NCBI RefSeq assembly: GCF_963576675.1
Contig: NC_088918.1
Span: forward strand, 64,621,001-64,685,000
Reading direction: 5' to 3'
DNA length: 64,000 bases
From: Euphorbia lathyris
Taxonomy: Eukaryota > Streptophyta > Magnoliopsida > Malpighiales > Euphorbiaceae
Within the stretch, counting starts at the first letter, position 1. Each line of letters starts with the position of its first letter. Under the pieces are notes generated by a model. It was not told the origin of the DNA. It made no database searches and saw only the letters and a program-made list of their open reading frames with translations. Positions 31,928 to 41,829 of the stretch are shown here, in pieces. Both the position numbers and the translations under genes were made by a program.

Positions 31928-33231
31928 AGGTCTGTTTGGTAAGATGTAATAACTTGTGTAATAGAAAGTCCATTACATAAAGACGCATTAGCATGTTTGT
32001 TTGCGTACTACAATTTTATAGTAATGAAATGAGAAATCTATGGATTAATTTTTATTCACAACTCTTGTAATTCCCATTACATAAGAAAATGATTTGAATT
32101 CTCATTACATTCAAAGCATGTAATCCTAAATCTTACGTGATACAGATTAATTCGGGGCGAGTTAGTTTTAATCGTAAACTAACAAAGATGTTTTTCTCTA
32201 GCTAAACTAGGAGTGAATCTCAGGTTTTACGGACTAAATTCGTAGGAAATCAAAGATCCCCCATTGTATTGATTGATAAAAAGTTTCTTGATTTACAAAG
32301 AAAGATATGTATTTATACCATCTCAAAATCCTAAAACAAATTACAAATAAGTGCAAATTACTAACTAATTAAAAGGATAAAGATAGGGGTAATTTGGGGT
32401 AAAAGTAAAGGGGTGGCATCGGTGTAAATATGGAGTGGCATGATTGTAAATGTTGAGTGACATGGGTTGTAAATAAGGAGTGACAGAGTTGTAATTAAGG
32501 AGGAAGCTGGAGTAAGGAGCAAAGTCTTAAATGAATTCCAAGTGGAGCGTGGATTGGGTACTGGTCTTTCTCTGGATCAAAGCTTCATTCACACGGAGCG
32601 TGCTTTAGCTGTTGACTTGTCGTGTGGCACTGTTTTTGTCTCTTTACTCGCTTGTTCGTTCGTGCTTGGTTCTTCCTCCAACTTCCCTCGTCCGGACTCG
32701 ATCCCCCAAAGAGATGCTCCGTATCATTACGTTTAAAGTTCTATCTAACATCTCATTGTCAAATCTCACATCTCATCCTTCTAAAAAACTTGAAAAATAA
32801 AAAAACGTGAAAAACTGAAAACGAGATTAAAAAAAACAAGAAACAAAATCCAAAAATAGAAAAATTCAAAAAAATGAAAATAATGAAATAAACAATAGAA
32901 AAAAAAAGCGAAAATAGAAAAAAAAAACAGTGAAAACGTTAAAAATGGAAAACGACCAAAATGAGAAATGTAAAAAAGAAGAAGATGAAAACGCAAAAAT
33001 TTATATTAATTTGACATTTTTCATGTTTTCAAATTTTTCGTTGATTTTAATTGTGTAAATAAAATTTTATAATTATATTTAATTAAGTAAACATAGGCAT
33101 TGTAATGTTAATTATAATTTATTATTTTCTTTTAATTTATCAACCAAACATGGTAATAGAATCATTATTCCATTCAATTACATTACAACTTTGATTATAT
33201 TACATTGCATTACGACATACCAAACAGACTC
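31928..33231. mobile_element. Harbinger/Tourist-type MITE, split by a solo LTR
   Basis: Ends AGGTCTGTTTGGTAAGATGTAATAA and, reverse-complemented, GAGTCTGTTTGGTATGTCGTAAT form a good terminal inverted repeat. TAA stands outside both ends (31925-31927 and 33232-33234), the 3-bp target preference of PIF/Harbinger elements. Without the inner LTR and its duplication the element is about 710 bp. No transposase is encoded. A purine-rich region at 32790-32990 makes false Phe-rich ORFs. Confidence 0.75.
32138..32726 (-). repeat. Solo LTR nested in the Harbinger-type MITE
   Basis: 589 bp bounded by TGATAC and GTATCA with an exact 5-bp duplication TTACG at 32133-32137 and 32727-32731. No internal retrotransposon sequence is attached, so unequal recombination between two LTRs is the likely origin. 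On the minus strand a GGTATAAATAC box (about 32309-32319) suggests the LTR promoter faces left. The class (Copia or Gypsy) cannot be told from an LTR alone. Confidence 0.85.
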
Positions 33232-33234
33232 TAA

Positions 33235-34252
33235 GTGCATTTTCCAATTGAATATAAGAAGATTTCAAACTCATTCAATGGTTCCAACCTGATGAAATAG
33301 ATAGATTCTCATTAAAATGTTTTCTTCTTTAAATTTCACATCTTTAAGGAAATATAGTTTCAATGTTTATTTCATTGAAAAGTTCTTTGGCACTATCCAA
33401 TGCACATTTTTAAACATAAAACATACCAATTTGTCATATTTTAATATGATTCATCTTTGTCTCATGTTCTCTAAATCTTACGTTAATATGCCTCCGATCC
33501 GCAAAACTTTCATTTGTTAATTGACCTCTATCCCTTTTTTTTTTAATATTTCTAATAAATAAGTCAATCTCTATCACATTTCTCTCAATTTAATAAAATT
33601 CTAGTATACAAGTTAACATTAAATCATCTAGAAAATTTATTTTTAGAACCTTTCACAATGGAAAAATCTCTCTTAGGACCATTTTCTACTAATAAAACAA
33701 TCATTTTCAAATCAGCACCATCCCAAATTCTTGGATCATATGTATATCAAGTGAATGAAAAGTTTCGGTGGAGATTGTTTGTCTAACATTGTCATTCTCA
33801 ATAGATACATCATCACAATTTTCAATAAGAACGTTATCAAAATTATCATTCCCAATAGTCAAATCATCAACATCATTATTCTCAATAAGCAAATTATCAT
33901 CATTCAACATTAACATTTTCAGCAACAACATTTTAATTTTTGAAAGGAATTTGTGATTTTTTTTGTAATGAACTTATCAAAAGCTCCTATTTAAAATTGA
34001 ATTAACACTGCATAATTGAAAAACTCAAAACAATGTTTCAAAAGTTCAACAATCAATACAAACTCAATGATAAGAAAATGCAAAATTATAAATAAAAATG
34101 TCTAAGTGGATGAAAAAAACATGAAATGCATAAACTTCAAATTTCAAATATGTAACATATCATGTCCCCTCCATTCCATCTCAAATAAAATTCAATCTGA
34201 AAAAAAAAACTAATTAGTTACAAACTAAGAAATAGTATAACATATAATAGTC
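33235..34252. other. AT-rich region, no recognised gene
   Basis: Lies between the Harbinger MITE and the outer Copia LTR. A minus-strand open stretch at 33707-33931 has several imperfect short repeats of the form I-E/G-N-x-D, Asn/Asp-rich, of unknown meaning. No domain was recognised, and the frame is short and closed by stops on both sides. Confidence 0.4.
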
Positions 34253-34558
34253 TGTTGTAATGTCTTGAATCAGTATATCATGTTTCTTGTTCGGAGTAGT
34301 ATTGGGTTTCGGATTCCTAATTGGATTAGGATCATGGGTTCCTAGTTGGATTAGGATCATGGGTTCCTAGTGAGATTAGGTTAGATTGGGTATTATAAAT
34401 ACCCCATTATGTAACCTAATCATCGTAATCTGATTTTCGCCTCTTAATAATACTATTCTCCTTCTGCCCGTGGACTAGCCAACACAACGTTGGTGAACCA
34501 CGTAAATCTGTGTTTTTCGATTGCTTGTTTATTTATCTTTCATTAACTATGCACAACA
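34253..34558 (+). repeat. 5' LTR of the outer Copia element
   Basis: Starts TGTTGTAATG and ends TGCACAACA, giving the inverted TGTTGT...ACAACA ends expected of an LTR. A TATAAATA box lies at 34394-34401. A short internal direct repeat (GGATTAGGATCATGGGTTCC, twice, around 34320-34370) is present. The primer-binding site follows directly. Confidence 0.8.
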
Positions 34559-34561
34559 AAT

Positions 34562-34573
34562 TGGTATCAGAGC
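34562..34573 (+). promoter_or_regulatory. Primer-binding site (initiator tRNA-Met), outer Copia
   Basis: TGGTATCAGAGC, complementary to the 3' end of plant initiator methionine tRNA, three bases after the LTR end. This is where minus-strand cDNA synthesis is primed. Confidence 0.85.
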
Positions 34574-34615
34574 AATGTCATTTTCCTATCGGGGTTTTGT
34601 TTTCTGGAGAGAAAG

Positions 34616-34675
34616 ATGTCTGCGATGAATGTGAAAATCGAAAAGTTTAATAGGAGAAATAGTTTCAGTATATGG
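34616..34675 (+). pseudogene. Outer Copia gag, first 20 codons
   Basis: Starts at ATG 34616 (MSAMNVKIEKFNRR...) and stops after a TGG codon at 34675, where the SIRE-type element inserted. The target duplication TATGG is the last part of this segment. The same reading frame continues at 45958. Confidence 0.8.
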
Positions 34676-36305
34676 TGTTGAAACACCTTTCCACAAGATT
34701 TTGATTTGACAAAATCATCCATGATTAAGAGGCAATTAAATTTAATACGCTTTGATTTAATTGTACTAATATGTTTGTTCAATGTTGAGTGCGAAAGTAT
34801 ATACATAAATGAATAAGACAGGTTAAAAGTCAGTATAAGCCAAAGCTGAGTGAAACAGAACTCAGCATGAAAAGGATAAACGCTGAAGTAAAGCAGAACA
34901 CAGCATAAGAAGTCCCCTTCAGATTCATTAGAACGAAGCTGACCAAATCAGAAGACAGTCTCATCATCCAAACAGGACCTCAGCATGAACGTTGAACATC
35001 TGACAGGAAATGAATAAAGCTGAGTGGAGTAGAACTTAGCATCAGAAGCCTTCTTCAGAGTTACTAAGACAAAGCTGACTTAACTAGAAGACTCCTTCAT
35101 AACTATACAGAACGGAGCTGGCCAAGAAGAAACTCAGCATGAAGAATGTGCGTTCGAAGAAAAACGAATGAAGCTGAGTGACAATCAAATTGCCTGAACA
35201 TTCCGTTTATTAGAAGACAAAGTCTGCCGATGATCTACACCAATGATTAAAGCCTCGATAATACAAATAAGGCAAATTCCAAGAATCATGGGACGACGGA
35301 TTATTGGTAAAAGACAACTGTCACTAAAAGACGAAGACTGAAGGAAGAAGACAAATCTGACGCCTGAAGAAATCAGAGAAAAGGAATGGAGGAACAGACT
35401 GCAGCTGACCAGAAGTTGTCTGCTAAAAGAGCCGTTTTGGACTTAACGGCTAATTCATCTCAAATGATCCAATCTTCAGAAATCTATCTATAAAAGGACA
35501 ATGATAGTTCCTAGATCATCACGACTAAGCAATCAAAAGAAAAATCCAAGAGAGGAAAAACTGAAAGCACTCAAATACAAAATAGATCTTACACCAACGT
35601 TTCTATTCTTTGTGTAAATGCAAGATTGATTGTCTGTAATCATCTAAAGTGTTCTTTATCTGAAAAAGAACAAGTGTGTGATCAATAGTGATATTGAGAG
35701 GTGTATGCTGAGTGCTTGGTTGTAAGCATTCAGTGGTAGAAAAATCTGAGTACTTGGTTGTAAGTATTCAGTGGTAGAAAAATCTAAGTGATGGGTTGTA
35801 GTACTTAGTAGGAGCTGAGTAGATGAATAGAGGACGTACTCTTGCATACTCACTGCCTTGTAAAGGGTTTGTGCTCTACCTTGAAAGAGCTCAGTATTGG
35901 ATTGAAAATCCCAGGAGGAACTGGGGACTGGACGTAGGCAGAGAGGCCGAACCAGGATAAGTCGTGCTGAGTAATTTCTAAACCTTCTCTCTCAATATAA
36001 ATATATATATATGCATGTGTTGCTTGTAAAATTTACTCAGTTTATAAATTGTCAAAACTGAAACTGAGTAGATATTGAGTGCTGAGTTAGAAACTGACTC
36101 TTCAAGTGTTAATTCCTAACTCTCGAGTCAAGCAGTCTTGGTCAGCATAAGTGCCAAAACTGTCTGACTAATCATTCACCCGTGCTGACCAACACGCTGA
36201 GTTATCAAACTCTTAAAATAACTTTAAGTCAGCATAATTAAAAGTTAAAAAGTTACATTAGTTCCTAACCCCCCCCCCCTTGGAACTAATCACTAGGGAC
36301 CAATA
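34676..36305 (+). repeat. 5' LTR of the SIRE-type element
   Basis: 1630 bp, TGTTGAAACACC... to ...CTAGGGACCAATA. The matching LTR is at 44321-45952. A TATAAAAG box lies at 35489-35496. The terminal CAATA is one base off the usual CAACA, but both LTRs share it and the target duplication fixes the border. Confidence 0.92.
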
Positions 36306-36307
36306 AG

Positions 36308-36320
36308 TGGTATCAGAGAC
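36308..36320 (+). promoter_or_regulatory. Primer-binding site (initiator tRNA-Met), SIRE-type element
   Basis: TGGTATCAGAGAC immediately after the 5' LTR, complementary to the 3' end of initiator methionine tRNA. Confidence 0.85.
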
Positions 36321-36371
36321 AGGTTAAGCTCACTACTCAAAGATCTAACAATCTTGAGCTGATCCCGAAGA

Positions 36372-38129
36372 ATGGGTGAAAACAGCACTCGTTTCCTTCC
36401 AGGAAATCAAACAACACAAATACTCCCTGAGGGATTATCAATCACTAGACCTCCCCTATTCTTTGGGTCTAATTATACATTTTGGAAGAATAGGATGAAG
36501 AACTTTATTCAAGCCACAAATATGAGTGCATGGCTTGCAATAGTTCAAGGTCCACACATACCCTATAAAACTATTGATAATGAGAAAGTTATCAAGAGTG
36601 AAACTGAGTGGACAGAGGATGACCTCAGAAAATTACAAAATAATGCTTCGGCTATCAATATGCTTCATTGTGCTCTAGATGCTGCAGAATACAATAAGAT
36701 TTCAGGTTGTGAGTCAGCACAGGAAATCTGGAAAAAGCTGGAAGTAACTTATGAAAGCACCAGCAAGGTCAAGGAATCCAAAGTAAACCAACACATGCGA
36801 TTGTACGAGCTGTTCGAGATGACCGACAACGAGGACATCTCAGCAATGAATGCCAGGTTCACCAACATAATAAATGAGCTTAAAAGACTCGGAAAGAATT
36901 TCACTGAAGAAGAACAAGTGAAGAAGATCTTACGAAGTCTTCCCAAAAGCTGGCAAGCCAAAAAGACAGCTGTAGAGGAAGCTCAGGACCTGACCACATA
37001 CAAATATGATGAGCTAATTGGATCCTTGCTGACTCATGAAATTTCTATGAAAAACTTTGAAGCTACAGATAAATCTGAGGATAAGAAACAAAAATCACTG
37101 GTAATGAAAGCTGACTCCACTGAAGGTGAGTCAACTGATGATGAGGAAATGGCCATGTTTACTAGAAAAATGAAAAAGCTGTTCATAAGAAACGAAAGAA
37201 ATAGTAAGCGGCCATACAAGAAAGGAGACAGATATAAAGCTGAGTCCAGTGACACCAGATACAAAAAGGACAGCTCCAAGCCTGTCACATGTTATGAATG
37301 CCATCAAACTGGGCATATTAAATCAAGCTGTCCAAGTCTGAAGAAAGACAAGAATGGAAGCAAAAAGGCAATGGTGGCCACATGGAGTGATAGTGATGAA
37401 TCAACATCATCCGAAGCTGAGCAAAATGAAACAGCCAACATATGTTTCATGGCAGATGATGGAGCTGACCAATATCAATCTGAGCAAGCCGACCTCTCTG
37501 GAGATTCTGAGCAGGAGAAAAACAACAATGAGGTAACATCCTTACTTTTACTTAGAAAGGAAATGGTAAATGCCCTGAGTGACTTATATACACTAACTAA
37601 GAAGTGTAACAAAAGAAGTAAGGCACTCAGCAGGCGATGTGACGAGATTGAGGAGATCAAACTAAGTGACCTCCGATATCTCCTCCAGGACAACTCAGAC
37701 TTACATACCAATATGCAAATCTTATATAAGTTTGTCACAGAGGTTCAAACTGAGTCAAGAAAACTTAGAAAGGATGTCACAACCTTACAGAACCTAATAA
37801 ACGGTTCAACTAAGAATAAATCCCATGCTGAGTACTCAGGTACTGGTCAGCATAAACAGTTCACTCAATGTAGCTGTTGTGGGAAGAAAGGACACACAAA
37901 AGCTGTGTGCTGGCATAACAAACAGACCATCCAATGTGACTTCTGTGGTAAGAAAGGTCATACCACCAAAGTATGCTGGCATGCTCAGCACAACAATGCT
38001 GACCACACCCAATATCACCCTCAAAGGGTAACTATGTGTGGCTTTTGTGGAAAAAGTGGCCATACTACAAATGTATGTCGTCACAAGTTAAAATATGATT
38101 TTGCACCTGTTTACACTAACATGAAATGA
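36372..38129 (+). CDS. SIRE-type gag (capsid/nucleocapsid), 585 codons
   Basis: N-terminal block with RPPLFFGSNYTFWKNRMKNF and AWLAIVQGP, the Copia gag (DUF4219/UBN2-like) fold, followed by IWKKLEVTYEST and KILRSLPKSWQAKKTAVEEA. Four CCHC zinc knuckles follow: CYECHQTGHIKSSC near residue 305, then CSCCGKKGHTKAVC, CDFCGKKGHTTKVC and CGFCGKSGHTTNVC from about residue 500 on. A charged coiled-coil-like stretch lies between. In the element it packages RNA into particles. It ends at a TGA (38127-38129); the frame continues in pol, so in an active relative this point is probably read as sense. The start at 36372 is 67 bp after the LTR. Confidence 0.9.
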   Translation: MGENSTRFLPGNQTTQILPEGLSITRPPLFFGSNYTFWKNRMKNFIQATNMSAWLAIVQGPHIPYKTIDNEKVIKSETEWTEDDLRKLQNNASAINMLHCALDAAEYNKISGCESAQEIWKKLEVTYESTSKVKESKVNQHMRLYELFEMTDNEDISAMNARFTNIINELKRLGKNFTEEEQVKKILRSLPKSWQAKKTAVEEAQDLTTYKYDELIGSLLTHEISMKNFEATDKSEDKKQKSLVMKADSTEGESTDDEEMAMFTRKMKKLFIRNERNSKRPYKKGDRYKAESSDTRYKKDSSKPVTCYECHQTGHIKSSCPSLKKDKNGSKKAMVATWSDSDESTSSEAEQNETANICFMADDGADQYQSEQADLSGDSEQEKNNNEVTSLLLLRKEMVNALSDLYTLTKKCNKRSKALSRRCDEIEEIKLSDLRYLLQDNSDLHTNMQILYKFVTEVQTESRKLRKDVTTLQNLINGSTKNKSHAEYSGTGQHKQFTQCSCCGKKGHTKAVCWHNKQTIQCDFCGKKGHTTKVCWHAQHNNADHTQYHPQRVTMCGFCGKSGHTTNVCRHKLKYDFAPVYTNMK

Positions 38130-39404
38130 CCCAAAAAGGATTGGGTACCTAAAAATGAATAGTTTAAAATGCAGGTCAGCTTGACATGCGTGGAAAAATC
38201 AAAACTCTGGTATATAGACAGCGCATGCTCAAGACACATGACAGGTGATGAAACTCAGTTCATCACACTAGAGCTTAAACGAGGAGGTAGTGTAAGCTTT
38301 GGAGACAACAAAAAGGGCAAGATAGTCGGCTCAGGAACTATCGGAGGTAACCCTAAAATTGAGTCAGTCTCCTTAGTTAAAGGTCTCAAATATAATCTTC
38401 TAAGTGTAGCTCAGCTTTGCAAGAGTGGAAGGAAGGTTATATTTGATGATGCTAAATGTCAAATACTCGAGGGAAAAATAAATGATTTAATTTTAACAGC
38501 CCCTCGTATAGATAATGTTTACATGTTGAGTTTGGAAAAAGAATTTTCAAAAAGTATATGCTTAGTGTCAAAAGAGGACAACTCCTGGCTATGGCATAGG
38601 AGACTTGGGCATGTCAGCATGGATCTCCTTGCCAAACTAGCTAGAAAGCAATTAGTTGAGGGATTACCAAAATTAAAGTATGAAAAAGATCAGCTTTGTA
38701 ATGCTTGTCAGCAAGGTAAACAAAACAAAAAGTCATTCCATAGCAAAAAGGTTGTCTCAACCAAAAGACCATTGGAATTACTACATTTGGATCTTTTCGG
38801 ACCTATCCAGCCACTCAGCTTGGGAGGTAAGAAATTTTCCTTAGTTATTGTAGATGATTTCTCTAGGTACACTTGGGTCATCTTGCTAAGTAGCAAGGAT
38901 GAGACATTTGAGGTGTTTACCATATTAGTCAAAAAGCTTGAAAACGAAAAAGACCTAAGAGTAGCTCACATTAGAAGTGACAATGGAGGAGAATTCAAAA
39001 ACCAATTGTTTGATGAATTTTGTGAAACTAATGGTATTGACCACAATTTCTCTGCCCCTAGAACTCCTCAACAAAATGGAGTTGTTGAAAGGAAAAATAG
39101 GACAATAGTAGAAATTGCTAGGACAATGCTGAGTGAAAATAAGCTTCCAAAGTACTTTTGGGGAGAAGCTGTCAATACAGCATGTTATATATTGAATAGG
39201 GGATTGGTAAGACCTATATTAAAGAAAACCCCTTATGAACTTTGCAAAGGACGAAAGCCTAATATTGGATACTTTCGTGCCTTTGGGTGTAAATGTTTTA
39301 TACTCAACACTAAGGATAATCTTGCAAAATTTGATGCCAAAGCTGACGAAACGATCTTTTTGGGATACTCAACAAACAGTAAAGCATATAGGATCTATAA
39401 TTAA
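38130..39404 (+). pseudogene. SIRE-type pol, protease and integrase part
   Basis: Same frame as gag, after stops at 38127 (TGA) and 38160 (TAG). The protease active site reads WYIDSACSRHMTG, with Ala where Copia proteases have Gly (DSG), which probably harms catalysis. The integrase zinc finger is intact (WHRRLGH...CNACQQGK). The catalytic DDE residues are recognisable in LHLDLFGP, RSDNGGEF and GVVERKNRT. A TAA at 39402-39404 ends this open block where family members normally read through to RT. Confidence 0.85.
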
Positions 39405-41297
39405 AGGACTCAGGTTGTAGAAGAGTCAGTCCATGTAGAATTCGATGAAACTGACCCTGCAGGAAGAACAACTCAACACACAGAGGAAGAACCCAACTCA
39501 GCTCCTGCCGACCAGAATGGACATGATGAATCATCAATTCAATAAATGACCAAAGGTAAAATCAAAACTGAAATTATCTTTGCTGACCAATCTGTCCCTG
39601 CAGAGATTGTAGAAACACCTGTTCCAAACAACTCAACTTTACCCAAGGAGATAAAGATTCCAAGAGGACACTCAGAGAAGTCCATCATTGATGATGCAAA
39701 CAACAAAGTAATGACGAGAGATCAGCTTAGGAAGTTTCTTAGCAACGTTGCTTTTGTATCAGTACATGAACCAAAGAACTTTGCTGATGCTGAGCATGAT
39801 GAGTATTGGATCAACGCTATGCAAGAAGAGCTCGACCAATTCACAAGAAATGAGGTATGGGATTTAGTACCTAGGCCCAGAAATCAGAAGTCCATAGGGA
39901 CTAAATGGGTATTTAGAAATAAACTAGATGAGCATGGAAATGTAGTTAGAAATAAAGATCGACTTGTAGCACAAGGCTATAGTCAGCAAGAAGGCATTGA
40001 TTATGGTGAAACCTTTGCACCAGTTGCTAGGTTAGAAGCTATACGTATATTGTGTGCATATGCCAGCTTCATGAACTTTAAATTGTATCAAATGGATGTT
40101 AAAAGTGCATTTCTCAATGGTTTTATAAACGAAGAGGTATATGTTAATCAACCTCCCGGTTTTGAAGATCCAAAATTTCCAAACCACGTTTATAAACTTA
40201 AGAAGGCCTTATATGGCCTGAAGCAAGCTCCAAGAGCTTGGTATGAAAGGTTGACCAACTTCCTGCTGACCAGAAATTATGTCAGAGGAAAAGCTGACAC
40301 AACCTTGTTCATCAAGAAAAAGGGTAAACATACCCTACTTGCACAAATCTATGTAGATGATATAATATTTGGTGCTACTGACGAATCCTTGTGTCAAGAG
40401 TTTAGCAAACAGATGCAGACTGAATTCGAAATGTCTATGATGGGAGAACTCAGCTTCTTCCTTGGACTTCAAATAAAGCAAGGTAAGAATGGCATCTTCA
40501 TTAGTCAGTCCAAGTACACAAAAGAGATGTTGAGGAAGTTCGATATGGAAGACTGTAAGCCCATGTCAACCCCTATGGGTACTGATACTGTCCTATGCAA
40601 AGATGAGAAAAGTAAGTCGGTAGACAGTAAACTCTATCGAGGTATGATAGGCTCACTACTTTATCTCACAGCTAGCAGACCTGATATACAGTACTCAGTA
40701 TGTTATTGTGCAAGATATCAAGCTGACCCTAGAGAATCTCACTTAATTGCTGTCAAAATAATTTTTAGATATTTGCAGAGCTCAGTTGATGCAGGCTTAT
40801 GGTATCCAACCTCAAATGACTTCACACTTATTGGATACACTGATGCTGACTACGGACGAGATAAACTGGAACGTAAGAGTACTTCGGGAGGATGTCATTT
40901 CCTTGGAAGCTGTCTGGTATCTTGGTTTAACAAGAAGCAATCATCAGTTGCCTTGTCTACGACTGAAGCTGAGTACGTTGCTACTGGAAGCTGTGTTGCT
41001 CAAGTCCTATGGATAAAGCAACAGCTTGAGGATTATGGAGTAACAACGAAGACAATAGAGATCAAATGTGACAACAAAAGTGCTATTGATCTATCTAAGA
41101 ATCCAATCCAACACAGCAGGATGAAGTATGTCAGTATAAGGCATCACTTCATCAGAGATCACGTACTAAAGGGTGAGATCAAGCTGACTTATGTACCAAC
41201 AGATGAACATCTCGCAGATATCTTCACTAAGCCTTTGGCTCGTGAACAATTCAACATACTAAGGGAAGCTATCGGTATGTCTAATCCTCTTCAATAA
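39405..41297 (+). pseudogene. SIRE-type pol, reverse transcriptase and RNase H part
   Basis: Frame continues from the integrase block, with a further TAA at 39543-39545; the open block 39546-41297 has 583 codons. RT landmarks are [61 protein letters not shown] and [12 protein letters not shown]. RNase H landmarks are [18 protein letters not shown] and [14 protein letters not shown]. All catalytic Asp/Glu appear present. Ends with TAA, 0.5 kb before the third ORF. Confidence 0.88.
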
Positions 41298-41829
41298 TTC
41301 TAAGTATTTGAACAAATGTTGAGTGATTGTCATACTAACCGATGTCAATCTAGTGACTACTGCACATTGAGCTTAATAGTCTATGCTGAGTAGATACAAA
41401 TGCTGAGTAAATATTCTGTGTTAAGTAGATAGACATATTAAGCAATCACTTATGTTGAGTAAATGTACATGTTGTGTGATGAACATATGTTGAGTCACTA
41501 AGAGATAGGAAATCCATTCCCGTAGAATTAACTACTCTGTACCAGGAACGTTTCAAATTCAACAAAATCAAGCGAAATCCTCCATGCATCATAAAATGAA
41601 AACACGTGTAAGAAAGCACTTTGGGAAGATACATATTAATGGCAAATCCCATGCGCCGAAACTGTCATAAGTAGCAGGATAACTGTCGATTGAACACCCC
41701 TAGGAAAAACGGCAGACTACGAATCAAAAAGGTAACAAAAACACCTATAAAAGGCAAAAGAATGCCTTCACTTCCTCCTTACCACTCCTGAAGAACAAGC
41801 CTTCTTCTTGAAACGCCAAAATCACAAAA

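Noticed and set aside
32781..32996. Phe-rich 71-codon minus ORF
   Set aside because: Produced by a purine-rich low-complexity stretch in the Harbinger-type MITE.
34562..34573. tRNA gene at primer-binding sites (also 36308 and 63813)
   Set aside because: Only the 12-13 bases complementary to the tRNA 3' end are present; no cloverleaf.
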